From Bacteroidota bacterium (GTDB taxonomy: Bacteria > Bacteroidota > Bacteroidia > Sphingobacteriales > Sphingobacteriaceae): a stretch of DNA of 46,856 nt. A program made the translations under genes and the position numbers. The notes beneath the pieces are model-generated. The model was not told the origin of the DNA. It searched no databases and saw only the letters and a list, made by a program, of their open reading frames with translations. Where the stretch lies: positions 1-46,856 of the forward strand of contig JAFDZM010000064.1 of assembly GCA_018266915.1 (NCBI GenBank), read 5' to 3'. This document shows positions 34,994-42,906 of the stretch, in pieces (the first letter of the stretch is position 1; every line of letters begins with the position of its first letter).

Positions 34994-35644
34994 TCAGGCT
35001 AAGGCGAACGAATATCCCACCCAGTGATCATGATGCGCCAATGAAATAGGCATGGGAATTTCAACACCATCTTTCAATATGATCGGACAGGAATGCCTGT
35101 TTTTGTCAATTTCCAATTCAGCATCCGGAAAAAGGGTATTCAGCATAGTTAAAGCAAAAATCCGCACTGCTTTTGATTGGTCGTCGGCATCGCTCAAGTT
35201 AATTTTTTTGATGCCCCACATTACCTTTTCGAAATTATTAGTTCGATTAACTACAGAAAAAATGAAATCGTCCGTAATAATGGTCCTGGAATAAAAAGTG
35301 TGAGGACTAAAATCGAATACTCCTTTGTAAACCATTTCGCTATTAAAATCACAACCTTCAAAATTAGAGATGGTTTCGGTTATAGGGGCGACCAACTCAT
35401 GGAGCTTAATCTTAGAAGGAGAAAAGACCAATTCAGGATTGACCCGCTGCAAATATTTAAAAACAGACTCCTTTACCGACCAGGCCAGCCAGACAAATTG
35501 CTCAAAAGGGAGCCTGTCCGAAAATTGCTCATCGTACAGAGCCTTTTCGGTTTCGGTAATGATCTTGCTATAAAAGTTTTGCTGTTTGGTGCGGGCAACA
35601 TTGATAGCCTTGAGCGCTACAATATCATTGCCCGTGCTGATCAT
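34994..35644 (-). CDS. 4'-phosphopantetheinyl transferase
   Basis: A 216-residue protein resembling AcpS/Sfp-type transferases: GNDIVAL with D7 near the N-terminus, and WSVKES at 55-60 (Mg2+/CoA-binding E59). It would attach the phosphopantetheine arm to the carrier proteins of this cluster. Last gene of the leftward group, one base after the ACP gene. The length falls between AcpS (~125) and Sfp (~225). Confidence 0.82.
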   Translation of the reverse strand: MISTGNDIVALKAINVARTKQQNFYSKIITETEKALYDEQFSDRLPFEQFVWLAWSVKESVFKYLQRVNPELVFSPSKIKLHELVAPITETISNFEGCDFNSEMVYKGVFDFSPHTFYSRTIITDDFIFSVVNRTNNFEKVMWGIKKINLSDADDQSKAVRIFALTMLNTLFPDAELEIDKNRHSCPIILKDGVEIPMPISLAHHDHWVGYSFALA

Positions 35645-35645
35645 T

Positions 35646-35900
35646 TTATCTTTGATTGATTTTTTCGGTGATCACGTCCAGGCAACTGCCCACGTTAGTC
35701 ATCCTGTCTGCCGAATCGTAATCGATCTCGATATCATATTTTGCTTCCGCGTCAATAATAATGTCAACCAAATTGGCCGAATTAATTTTTAAATCTCTTA
35801 TCAGGTCTGTCTGGTCGTTAATGCCGGCCAGCATCTCCTTATTTACGGTATAAGGGGCAATTACCTTTTTAAGTTCATTTAAAGTTTCTTCTCTGGTCAT
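35646..35900 (-). CDS. Acyl carrier protein (leftward group)
   Basis: An 84-residue carrier protein. The attachment serine is S41 in DLKINSANLVD. The usual DSL is replaced by NSA. It overlaps the ketosynthase by one base and the PPTase follows directly. It probably carries the growing chain for the KAS, DH and reductase encoded upstream in this group. Confidence 0.87.
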   Translation of the reverse strand: MTREETLNELKKVIAPYTVNKEMLAGINDQTDLIRDLKINSANLVDIIIDAEAKYDIEIDYDSADRMTNVGSCLDVITEKINQR

Positions 35901-37171
35901 TAGTTGTTAAATTTTGAAAAAATTAAGCAGGAATTAACGTCGCCAAAACCAAAATTAGCCTTGGCTACAATATTAATTTCCTTTTTTATCATACTAGTCG
36001 GTAAGCTATCAACGCTCACCATATTTATTATCTCTGGATTTGGATCCTCTAAGTTAATATTTGGATGCACAAATTGATGAAATATTTGCAACACGCATGC
36101 CACAGATTCAATAGAACCCGCAGCACTCAGGCTATGTCCCACCATGGATTTCAACGAATTGGTCAAGGGAAAATCTTTTCCGCTTCGGCTCAATACCTGG
36201 CTCCAGTTCTGTATCTCCTGCCTGTCAGCCATAGTAGCTGTTAAGTGTCCGCTAATCAGGTCGATATCGCCGGGTTTGATCCTGGAATTCCGCATCGAAT
36301 CCTCAATACAACTGATTACACCAGCTGAATTAGCCGCCGTCATCGATCCTCCTCCACGCTGCCCTCCTGAATTAGATGACCCGCCCAATACCTCGGCATA
36401 AATTTTAGCACCACGCTCTAACGCAAAATCAAGGTCTTCCAGTATAAGCGCTGCCGCACCCGATCCCGGAACAAAGCCGCCCGCCGTTGCGCTCATTGGT
36501 CTTGATGCCCTTTCAGGCTGATCGTTAAACTTGCGCGATAACACCCGCATTGAATCAAAAGTTCCGAAAACATAAGGGTCGATATGCTCGGCGCTACCTA
36601 CCACCATTCGGTTGGCATAACCATGCTTAATGTACTCGTAGCCCATCAATACCGCCTGCGTACCCGTAGCACAAGCCGAAGAGTTGGTCACAACCTTGTT
36701 TCCCAAACCCAAACGGCCTGATATATAAGAAGTAACGCCGCTGTTCATGGTTTGTTCTACCACGCGCGAACCTAATTTTTTCGACTCTTTATTGTCGACG
36801 CGCGTGATCACATTTTTCATCGCCTGTGTATCAGGTGTGCTGTTCCCGAAAACGCATCCCGTTTCCCAGCGAGGTTCGTCGGTATCGAATTCCATTCCGG
36901 AATCGGTCCAGGCATCCATTGCTGCTGTGATACCGTAGCCGATATTGGTACCCTTTAAACCATAGAAAGTAACCTCTGAGATGTAATTGCGCAGGTTCTC
37001 CCACTCAAAAGCAGGTTGCCCCGCTACCTGGCAGCTCATGTGGAGCTCCTCGTACAGCGGTACAAATTTTATCCCCGAAATCCCATGCTGTATAGCATTT
37101 AAAAAAGCTGGTATCCCTATTCCGTTAGGCGCAACAATACCTAACCCGGTCACCACAACGCGCCTGTTCAT
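35900..37171 (-). CDS. Beta-ketoacyl-ACP synthase (KAS II-like)
   Basis: A 423-residue condensing enzyme with a complete Cys-His-His triad: C167 in SSACATGTQ, H309 in SGHLTATMAD and H346 in KSMVGHSLSAAG. The first histidine is in a variant of the NAHGTST motif. Pigment and aryl polyene ketosynthases often diverge there. It is translationally coupled to the hotdog dehydratase upstream (4-base overlap) and the ACP downstream. It probably extends a polyene or fatty acyl chain for flexirubin-type pigment synthesis. Confidence 0.9.
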   Translation of the reverse strand: MNRRVVVTGLGIVAPNGIGIPAFLNAIQHGISGIKFVPLYEELHMSCQVAGQPAFEWENLRNYISEVTFYGLKGTNIGYGITAAMDAWTDSGMEFDTDEPRWETGCVFGNSTPDTQAMKNVITRVDNKESKKLGSRVVEQTMNSGVTSYISGRLGLGNKVVTNSSACATGTQAVLMGYEYIKHGYANRMVVGSAEHIDPYVFGTFDSMRVLSRKFNDQPERASRPMSATAGGFVPGSGAAALILEDLDFALERGAKIYAEVLGGSSNSGGQRGGGSMTAANSAGVISCIEDSMRNSRIKPGDIDLISGHLTATMADRQEIQNWSQVLSRSGKDFPLTNSLKSMVGHSLSAAGSIESVACVLQIFHQFVHPNINLEDPNPEIINMVSVDSLPTSMIKKEINIVAKANFGFGDVNSCLIFSKFNN

Positions 37172-37623
37172 TTTTTAATACCCACCTTTTTTACAATGCC
37201 CGAAAACATTCCTTTAGCAATTAAATCATTAGAACTGTCCCACATCTCGACATAGCATTTCAGCTTGCCGAAACGAAAATATTGTTTTTTTGAGACAACC
37301 GTCACCTTTTCGCCCGGTAAAACCATTTTGTGGAACGAAATATCTGTCGACGTAAACAAAGGAAAGTTCGTATCCTCTTTACTTTTCTCTGTCTCTTTCG
37401 ATAACAAAAATATACCCAGCACAACCAAACCTATCTGCGCCATTATCTCGGTGATGATCACCCCCGGCGTAACCGGGTTACCCACAAAATGATCCTCATA
37501 AAAAAAGGAATCAGGCCGCAAAGTATAATCGCCGGTTACCCCATCTTCATCCAACGCGGTGATATGATCCACAAAGCGGAAGGAAGATTTATAAGGAAGC
37601 TGGTCGAGTATATCGTTATACAT
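37168..37623 (-). CDS. FabZ-like 3-hydroxyacyl-ACP dehydratase
   Basis: A 151-residue hotdog protein with the catalytic stretch DHFVGNPVTPGVIITEIMAQ. H45 and E59 have the same 14-residue spacing as the FabZ catalytic pair. It would dehydrate 3-hydroxyacyl-ACP intermediates, giving the conjugated double bonds of a polyene when no enoyl reductase acts. It overlaps the ketosynthase by 4 bases. The SDR gene upstream is separated by an intergenic inverted repeat. Confidence 0.88.
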   Translation of the reverse strand: MYNDILDQLPYKSSFRFVDHITALDEDGVTGDYTLRPDSFFYEDHFVGNPVTPGVIITEIMAQIGLVVLGIFLLSKETEKSKEDTNFPLFTSTDISFHKMVLPGEKVTVVSKKQYFRFGKLKCYVEMWDSSNDLIAKGMFSGIVKKVGIKK

Positions 37624-37757
37624 GTGCGAATGTGCAAATATGCTGATGTGCAGATGAAAAACTCATGATGGTTAGATTATGAAAATAGAAAAAGTAAATT
37701 CCTCATATAATAATTAATAAATCATTTGCACATCCTCGCATCTGCACATTCGCACAT
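37622..37757. repeat. Long imperfect inverted repeat built on ATGTGC heptads
   Basis: A left arm at 37622-37656 (ATGTGCGAATGTGCA, then further ATGTGCAG units) and a right arm at 37723-37757 (its reverse complement: TGCACATTCGCACAT) bracket an AT-rich loop of about 66 bases. Each arm is itself made of ~8-11-base direct repeats of ATGTGCA. It overlaps the dehydratase start and separates it from the SDR gene, so it might act as an attenuator or an mRNA stability element. It resembles dispersed repeats of this bacterial group. Confidence 0.6.
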
Positions 37758-37760
37758 CGG

Positions 37761-38570
37761 TTACCTGCAGTGCTCACCTCCATCCACGTGAATTAGAGCC
37801 CCATTTATCCAGAAGGCGTCATCACTGCATAATAGCGAGATCACTTTTGCCACATCTTCCGGCTGGGTCATTCTTCCCATGGGGTTGCGGCTTTTGCCTA
37901 TCTCCAATAATTTTTCGCTTCCTGGTATCATTTTTAATGATGACGTAGCTGTAATACCAGCTTGTATCAAATTTGTTTTTAGTCCGAAGTGTGCAAATTC
38001 CACAGCCATGTATTTAGCCAGGCTTTCCAGCGATGCTTTGGCTATCGAAACTGCGGCATAGCCATCCCAATGCTTGTGTGCCCCTTCACTGGTAAGACCG
38101 ATAACGCGTGCATCGTGATGGAAAAGTTCGGCATCCAATATGGCCCGTGTCCAGTCTAACAAACTGTTGGCCATAGCGTAACTGGTAAACTGGATATCTT
38201 CTGTAGAAAGCTCTTCATTAGTGTCTTTCATACCTGCCAATGGCTTCAGGTTACCGCGGGCAATGGAATGCAATAATAGTTTTACCTGGTGCTTCGCAAC
38301 GCCTTTGGCCGATGTGAATCTTTCAAGAAATACTTCCCGGCCCTCTGTACTTAAAGCATTAATATTATAAGGCAGGATGGTGATATTATTTTCAGCAGCG
38401 ATTTCTGCAAATTTTCCGAACAAAGCTTTTTCGCCGATTGAGGTCTCACGGTAAAGCGCCGCGATGTTCATGCCTTTCTGCGCGAGTTTTTCGACGGTTG
38501 CAAATCCAAACCCACTCGATCCACCTAAAATTATTGCCCATAAACCGGAATAAGGCATGTTATTGCTCAC
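37761..38570 (-). CDS. FabI/FabL-like SDR reductase
   Basis: A 269-residue short-chain dehydrogenase. It has the nucleotide-binding GGSSGFGFATVEKLA, and Y171 and K178 separated by six residues, the Y-X6-K spacing of enoyl-ACP reductases (FabI/FabL) rather than the usual Y-X3-K. The GITATSSLKMIPGSEK segment also recalls FabI substrate-loop regions, and the DGG ending is typical. It may reduce enoyl-ACP in chain synthesis, for instance the alkyl part of the resorcinol. A ketoreductase role is the alternative. First gene of the leftward group. Confidence 0.8.
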   Translation of the reverse strand: MSNNMPYSGLWAIILGGSSGFGFATVEKLAQKGMNIAALYRETSIGEKALFGKFAEIAAENNITILPYNINALSTEGREVFLERFTSAKGVAKHQVKLLLHSIARGNLKPLAGMKDTNEELSTEDIQFTSYAMANSLLDWTRAILDAELFHHDARVIGLTSEGAHKHWDGYAAVSIAKASLESLAKYMAVEFAHFGLKTNLIQAGITATSSLKMIPGSEKLLEIGKSRNPMGRMTQPEDVAKVISLLCSDDAFWINGALIHVDGGEHCR

Positions 38571-38807
38571 TTCAGAATTTTTAAACTTTTATATACTTAG
38601 CTTGTCTTAACAGGGGACTTAATCAGCTATAAACTCGTTGCTTCTAAAAATGCAGCCTCAAAGTAAGCAAAAGTTAATTAGTTTTTACGCATAATGTTGC
38701 AATATAAGCCACTTTTTGCGGTTAATATTGAATTTATAAGTGTTGGCATAACAGCTAACAGGTTGCCCCGCCGTTTATTATTTATTATGTTTGGTATCGC
38801 TTAATAT
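38571..38807. promoter_or_regulatory. Divergent control region of the pigment cluster
   Basis: A 237-base AT-rich region between the leftward and rightward gene groups. A good Bacteroidota promoter is seen on the plus strand (38763-38793). No equally clear box was found for the minus strand. Confidence 0.5.
38763..38793 (+). promoter_or_regulatory. Bacteroidota-type promoter of the rightward group
   Basis: TTG (38763-38765), 20 bases, TATGTTTG (38786-38793). This fits the TTG-N19/20-TAnnTTTG consensus of the group's primary sigma factor. The start codon is at 38808, so the leader would be only ~8-10 bases. Confidence 0.55.
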
Positions 38808-39302
38808 ATGAATATAAGACTGAAATCAGGATTTATAAACGTTATTTTACTGCTCTTCATATCAGTAAAAATAAATGCGCATCCGCAAAAATTTGAGAAG
38901 GCCGAGTTTTATGAGGTGATGAAATCGGGCACGTTGGAAACCATTACCAGCGAGCTGGAGGCGATCAAAGCCGCACCTGAAAAAGAACGCGACGGCTACG
39001 AAGGAGCATTGCTGATGAAAAAGGCCGGGTTACTAAAAAAAGCCAAAGACAGGCTTGCCTCCTTTAAGCAAGGGCGCATCAAATTGGAAACTGCATTATT
39101 AGCCGATCCTGAAAATACAGAATTTCATTTTTTGCGGTTGGCTATAGAAGAGCATGCACCGAAGATCGTCAAGTATCATTCGGATATTGAAAAGGATAAG
39201 GCTATGGTGATCAAGAATTTTAAGAGCCAATCCCCGGCGGTGCGCCATGCGATTTTAGACTACTGCGAAAATTCAAAAGTGTTGCACAAGGAAGATTTCT
39301 AA
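38808..39302 (+). CDS. Secreted protein of unknown function in the pigment cluster
   Basis: A 164-residue protein with a signal peptide (INVILLLFISVKINA, cleavage before HPQKF). The mature part is strongly helical and charged (long stretches of Glu, Lys and Ala), with a pattern resembling TPR-like helical hairpins (LMKKAGLLKKAKDRLA; LADPENTEFHFLRLAIEEHAP). I do not recognise a named family. It precedes the DarA-like gene by 12 bases, so it is part of the operon. A periplasmic role in pigment delivery or assembly is a guess. Confidence 0.75.
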   Translation: MNIRLKSGFINVILLLFISVKINAHPQKFEKAEFYEVMKSGTLETITSELEAIKAAPEKERDGYEGALLMKKAGLLKKAKDRLASFKQGRIKLETALLADPENTEFHFLRLAIEEHAPKIVKYHSDIEKDKAMVIKNFKSQSPAVRHAILDYCENSKVLHKEDF

Positions 39303-39314
39303 CTTTGCCGCAGA

Positions 39315-40214
39315 ATGGATAAAAAAGTATTGGCTATTTATTATACGCAATCGGGGCAAATGGGCGATATCATTAGCTCGTTTACAGCTCCGATAGCCGA
39401 AGCCGGTGCAACGGTAGAGAAAGTTCAGGTACAGCCTGTTACCGAGTATAAATTTCCATGGAAAGGCAATCACTTTTTTTCGGTAATGCCTGATTGTGTG
39501 CTGAGTGTGCCGACAGCTTTGCAGCCATTCGAACTGAAAGAGAAATCTTATGATTTAGTGATATTAGGTTATCAACCCTGGTTTTTATCGCCAAGCATAC
39601 CTTCGAACTCTATAGTCAATAGTCCGGAATTTAAAGCAGTATTGAACAACACTCCGGTTATTACTATAAGCGCCGGACGGAATATGTGGCTGAATGCCTT
39701 TGTCCGGATACGGAAATCGCTGAAAGATGCCGGTGGCAAATTGGCGGGCAATATTGCCCTGGTTGATAAACATTCGAACCCGATCAGTTTTATTACGATA
39801 TTCTACTGGATGCTTACCGGGAAGAAGGAACGTTACCTGAATATTTTCCCGAAACCGGGTGTATCTGACGAGGATATTAAAAATACGTCGGTATTTGGCG
39901 AAATGGTTACAAAGCATTTAGAGACAGGTGATTGGGATAACTTGCAACAAGAACTTTTAGACAAAAAAGCTGTTGTGGTAAAATATCCGCTCATGTTTAT
40001 TGAAGGCAAGGCCAAGTTTATTTTTGCAGCCTGGGCCAAATTTATTGCCAAGCGGAAAAACAAGGCGCCATGGATATCGGCGTTTAAATATTATCTTTTT
40101 GTTGCGCTGTTTTTAGGTGCGCCTGTTCTTCTTATTTTAGATGCAATTTTTATCAGGCCATTTTCAGCAAAACGAATTAGAACTAAGAAACAAAACTATT
40201 TACAAGTAATATAA
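39315..40214 (+). CDS. darA: DarA-like dialkylresorcinol-forming enzyme
   Basis: A 299-residue protein resembling DarA of dialkylresorcinol/flexirubin clusters. An N-terminal flavodoxin-like start (VLAIYYTQSGQMGDII, the phosphate-loop pattern) is followed by LGYQPWFLSPSIPSNSI, conserved in these proteins. A C-terminal membrane helix (~272-290) anchors it. DarA works with DarB to give the aromatic resorcinol from two beta-keto acyl units. Only three bases separate it from the DarB-like gene. The flavodoxin fold suggests an FMN-linked aromatisation step (inference). Confidence 0.82.
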   Translation: MDKKVLAIYYTQSGQMGDIISSFTAPIAEAGATVEKVQVQPVTEYKFPWKGNHFFSVMPDCVLSVPTALQPFELKEKSYDLVILGYQPWFLSPSIPSNSIVNSPEFKAVLNNTPVITISAGRNMWLNAFVRIRKSLKDAGGKLAGNIALVDKHSNPISFITIFYWMLTGKKERYLNIFPKPGVSDEDIKNTSVFGEMVTKHLETGDWDNLQQELLDKKAVVVKYPLMFIEGKAKFIFAAWAKFIAKRKNKAPWISAFKYYLFVALFLGAPVLLILDAIFIRPFSAKRIRTKKQNYLQVI

Positions 40215-40217
40215 AAT

Positions 40218-41363
40218 ATGTCTAACCAGGTTTATATAAACGCAACTTCTGCATATTTCCCGAACGGACCGGTGGCGAACGATGAGATGGAGGAGTATCT
40301 GGGTTATATCGATGGCCGTCCGTCCAAATCGAAAAAGATCGTGCTGCGCAATAATGGCATTACTAACCGCTATTATGCGCTTGATAAGAACGGCAAATCG
40401 ACCCATACCAATGCGCAGATGACCGCCCTGGCTGTGAAAGAATTATTTAAAAATGATCCTGAAAAAATAAAAGAGATTGAACTGTTATCATGCGGCACTT
40501 CATCGCCTGACCAGGTAATGCCAAGTCATGGTGTAATGACCCACGGCTGGCTACCCGAAATGGAATCGATAGAGGTAGTTTCGCCGGCAGGTGTATGTTG
40601 CGCCGGCATGCACGCTATCAAGTTTGCTTACCTGGCTATCAAAGCCGGAGAGACCAAGTTGGCGGTAGCTACAGGTTCAGAAAGATTCTCTGGTTTGCTG
40701 GTTTCTGATGTGTTTGAAGAAGAAGCACAGAAGCTGAAAGAGATGGAGGAAAATCCTTTTATCGCTTTTCAGAAGGATTTTTTGAGGTGGATGCTTTCAG
40801 ATGGTGCTTCGGCGTTTTTAATGTCGGATAAACCCAATGAGGACGGATTAAGCCTGCGTATTGACTGGATTGAAGGTGCATCCTACGCCAACGAAATGGA
40901 TACCTGTATGTATATGGGCGGTGAGAAAATGGAAGACGGCTCTTTGAAAGGCTTTATGGATTATACGCCGGAAGAGATCATGAACAAATCCATCTTCAGC
41001 GTTAAGCAGGATATAACTTTGCTGAGCGATAACATTGTTCACCTGGGGGGTAAAAAGATAAAAGAGATAATGGACAGGCGCGGCCTTGGCGCAGACGACG
41101 TAGATTACTTTTTACCGCATATCTCCAGCGACTTTTTCAGAACAAGAATATACGACCTGGTAGAGATCTACGGCGGCGGTATCCCATACGAGAAATGGTT
41201 CATTAACTTATATACCGTAGGTAATGTGGGTGCGGCGTCGATCTTTCTGATGATAAACGAGCTGTTTAATAGTGGCAAATTGAAGAAAGGTAACAGGCTA
41301 TTGCTGTTGGTGCCGGAAAGTGCGCGGTTCTCTTATATGTATGCTATGCTGACGGTTGTTTAA
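40218..41363 (+). CDS. darB: DarB-like ketosynthase III family enzyme
   Basis: A 381-residue KAS III-type condensing enzyme. The catalytic triad is visible: C128 in GVCCAGMH, H301 in FLPHIS and N336 in YTVGNVGAAS. DarB joins two acyl/beta-keto acyl thioesters to start dialkylresorcinol rings. Its N-terminus contains the non-standard EYLGYIDGRPSKSKKI segment. It follows the DarA-like gene with a 3-base gap, an arrangement expected for flexirubin-type clusters. Downstream is an inverted repeat and a fresh promoter. Confidence 0.88.
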   Translation: MSNQVYINATSAYFPNGPVANDEMEEYLGYIDGRPSKSKKIVLRNNGITNRYYALDKNGKSTHTNAQMTALAVKELFKNDPEKIKEIELLSCGTSSPDQVMPSHGVMTHGWLPEMESIEVVSPAGVCCAGMHAIKFAYLAIKAGETKLAVATGSERFSGLLVSDVFEEEAQKLKEMEENPFIAFQKDFLRWMLSDGASAFLMSDKPNEDGLSLRIDWIEGASYANEMDTCMYMGGEKMEDGSLKGFMDYTPEEIMNKSIFSVKQDITLLSDNIVHLGGKKIKEIMDRRGLGADDVDYFLPHISSDFFRTRIYDLVEIYGGGIPYEKWFINLYTVGNVGAASIFLMINELFNSGKLKKGNRLLLLVPESARFSYMYAMLTVV

Positions 41364-41375
41364 TAAGAAGAAATA

Positions 41376-41453
41376 GGGTGTCACACTGAGCCTGTCGAAG
41401 TGCGGCGCGTAGAGGCCTGCCCACCATGCTTCGAGAGCCTCAGCATGACACCC
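41376..41453. repeat. Inverted repeat of the GTCACACTGAGC class
   Basis: GGGTGTCACACTGAGCCTGTCGAAG (41376-41400) and CTTCGAGAGCCTCAGCATGACACCCC (41428-41453) form an imperfect inverted repeat. Dispersed repeats of this look are common in Bacteroidota. It may end the first part of the operon as a transcript-stabilising or terminating hairpin. Confidence 0.65.
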
Positions 41454-41460
41454 CTTTTAG

Positions 41461-41468
41461 TATCTTTG
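41461..41468 (+). promoter_or_regulatory. Possible internal promoter (-7 box only)
   Basis: TATCTTTG is a perfect TAnnTTTG box 30 bases before the 41499 start. No TTG lies at the expected -33 distance. It would give the second half of the rightward group its own transcription start. Confidence 0.4.
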
Positions 41469-41498
41469 TAAATCCATAAAATCCAATAATCGTGTTCT

Positions 41499-41906
41499 AT
41501 GAAGAAGGAAAATGTGCCACAGGATATGGGTGCGCTTGGGAAGATCACCAAAGAGGTTTGCTACGCTACCGATAGTAACGGCAAATATGTGACCGAACTG
41601 AGCAATGGATGGGATGTGAAGAACAGCGCATTGGATGTGGCCTGGAAAGATGTGGAAGAGCGCATTGCTGTGGCTAAACAAAAAGTGCTGAACGGAGAAG
41701 CCAGCCCATTGCTATTTTTTATGGAATGCAGGTTGATGGACATGGAAATATTGGCAGGCTATTCCGGATTTTGGCAATGGCAGGTAAAAAGACATTTAAA
41801 ACCCGACGTGTTCAAAAAACTATCTGATAAAAAACTTCAAAAATATGCCGACGCCTTTAATGTAAAGGTGGAGGATCTAAAAACCATGACTGTGCATGAA
41901 GCTTGA
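41499..41906 (+). CDS. Conserved-looking unknown protein of the pigment cluster
   Basis: A 135-residue cytoplasmic protein with no signal peptide or membrane helix. It has a long central helix (ALDVAWKDVEERIAVAKQKVLNGEASPLLFFMECRLMDMEILAGYSGFWQWQVKRHL) rich in aromatic residues, and a basic C-terminal part. I do not recognise a family. Its end overlaps the BtrH-like gene by 11 bases, so the two products may act together. Confidence 0.72.
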   Translation: MKKENVPQDMGALGKITKEVCYATDSNGKYVTELSNGWDVKNSALDVAWKDVEERIAVAKQKVLNGEASPLLFFMECRLMDMEILAGYSGFWQWQVKRHLKPDVFKKLSDKKLQKYADAFNVKVEDLKTMTVHEA

Positions 41907-42906
41907 TTTTGAACACCACCAGTCGGCGCATTGTGAGTCAGGGGTTACAAGCAGTTTATTACGCGAAAGCTCATTAAATAAGATAACCGAACCATTGGCA
42001 TTTGGCATTGGCGCAGGACTGTTTTTCTGTTATATCCCGCTGATCAAAATAAATAATGGTCCGGCCATAGCATTCCGCACTTTCCCGGGACTGATCTTTA
42101 AGCGCACCTGCAATGCCTTAGGCATACCAGTGATCCGCAAAAAATTCAGCTCAAAAGAGCAGGCTGAAAGTTATTTGATTGAGCGATTAAAAGAAGGGCA
42201 TCCCGTGGGCTGCCAGGTGGGTGTTTATTACCTTTCTTATTTCCCTCGCGAATACCGTTTCCATTTCAATGCACATAACCTGATCGTTTTTGGCAAGGAG
42301 GATGACAATTACCTCATCAGCGATCCGGTGATGGATACACCGACCAAACTGACCAGCTATGAACTGGAACGCGTCCGTTTTGCAAAGGGAGCATTAGCAC
42401 CTAAAGGGCAATTATATTATCCGCAAAGCAAAGCGGTAATTACGGAGGAACAGATCAGAAAGGCCATCATCAGCGGTATAAAAACAAACGTGAACCAGAT
42501 GCTGCGCATACCGGGTAATTTTGCTGGTGTAAGCGGCATAAGGTATACGGGTAAAAAAATAAAAAACTGGCGCGATAAATTGGGCCTTGAAAAAGCAGGC
42601 TCGTACCTGGCTCAACTGGTGCGTATGCAGGAAGAAATAGGCACAGGCGGCGGCGGTTTCCGTTATATTTATGGGGCCTTTTTGCAGGAAGCACAAGCTT
42701 ATACACATCACGATCAATTGCCTGAAATTTCAAAATTATTTACCCAGGCAGGCGACCTTTGGCGCACCGCAGCCGTACATGCTGCAGGTATCTACAAAGG
42801 ACGATTGGGTAGCCAGGAGGACTTTAACCAGATGGGTGATTACCTGATCGAGATAGCTGAGCTCGAGAAGAAAGCTTTTCTTGCATTAAAGAACATTAAA
42901 TGGTAG
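41896..42906 (+). CDS. BtrH-like acyltransferase
   Basis: A 336-residue protein with an N-terminal BtrH domain. It has a papain/C39-like candidate triad: C13 (SAHCESGVTSSLL), H127 (FNAHNLIVFGK) and D143 (LISDPV). The C-terminal ~130 residues look helical, like DUF4872. BtrH in butirosin synthesis moves an acyl group from a carrier protein onto a sugar amine. A similar enzyme here could transfer an acyl chain from an ACP to the resorcinol hydroxyl, forming the ester of flexirubin-type pigments (inference). It overlaps the genes on both sides. Confidence 0.78.
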   Translation: MKLDFEHHQSAHCESGVTSSLLRESSLNKITEPLAFGIGAGLFFCYIPLIKINNGPAIAFRTFPGLIFKRTCNALGIPVIRKKFSSKEQAESYLIERLKEGHPVGCQVGVYYLSYFPREYRFHFNAHNLIVFGKEDDNYLISDPVMDTPTKLTSYELERVRFAKGALAPKGQLYYPQSKAVITEEQIRKAIISGIKTNVNQMLRIPGNFAGVSGIRYTGKKIKNWRDKLGLEKAGSYLAQLVRMQEEIGTGGGGFRYIYGAFLQEAQAYTHHDQLPEISKLFTQAGDLWRTAAVHAAGIYKGRLGSQEDFNQMGDYLIEIAELEKKAFLALKNIKW

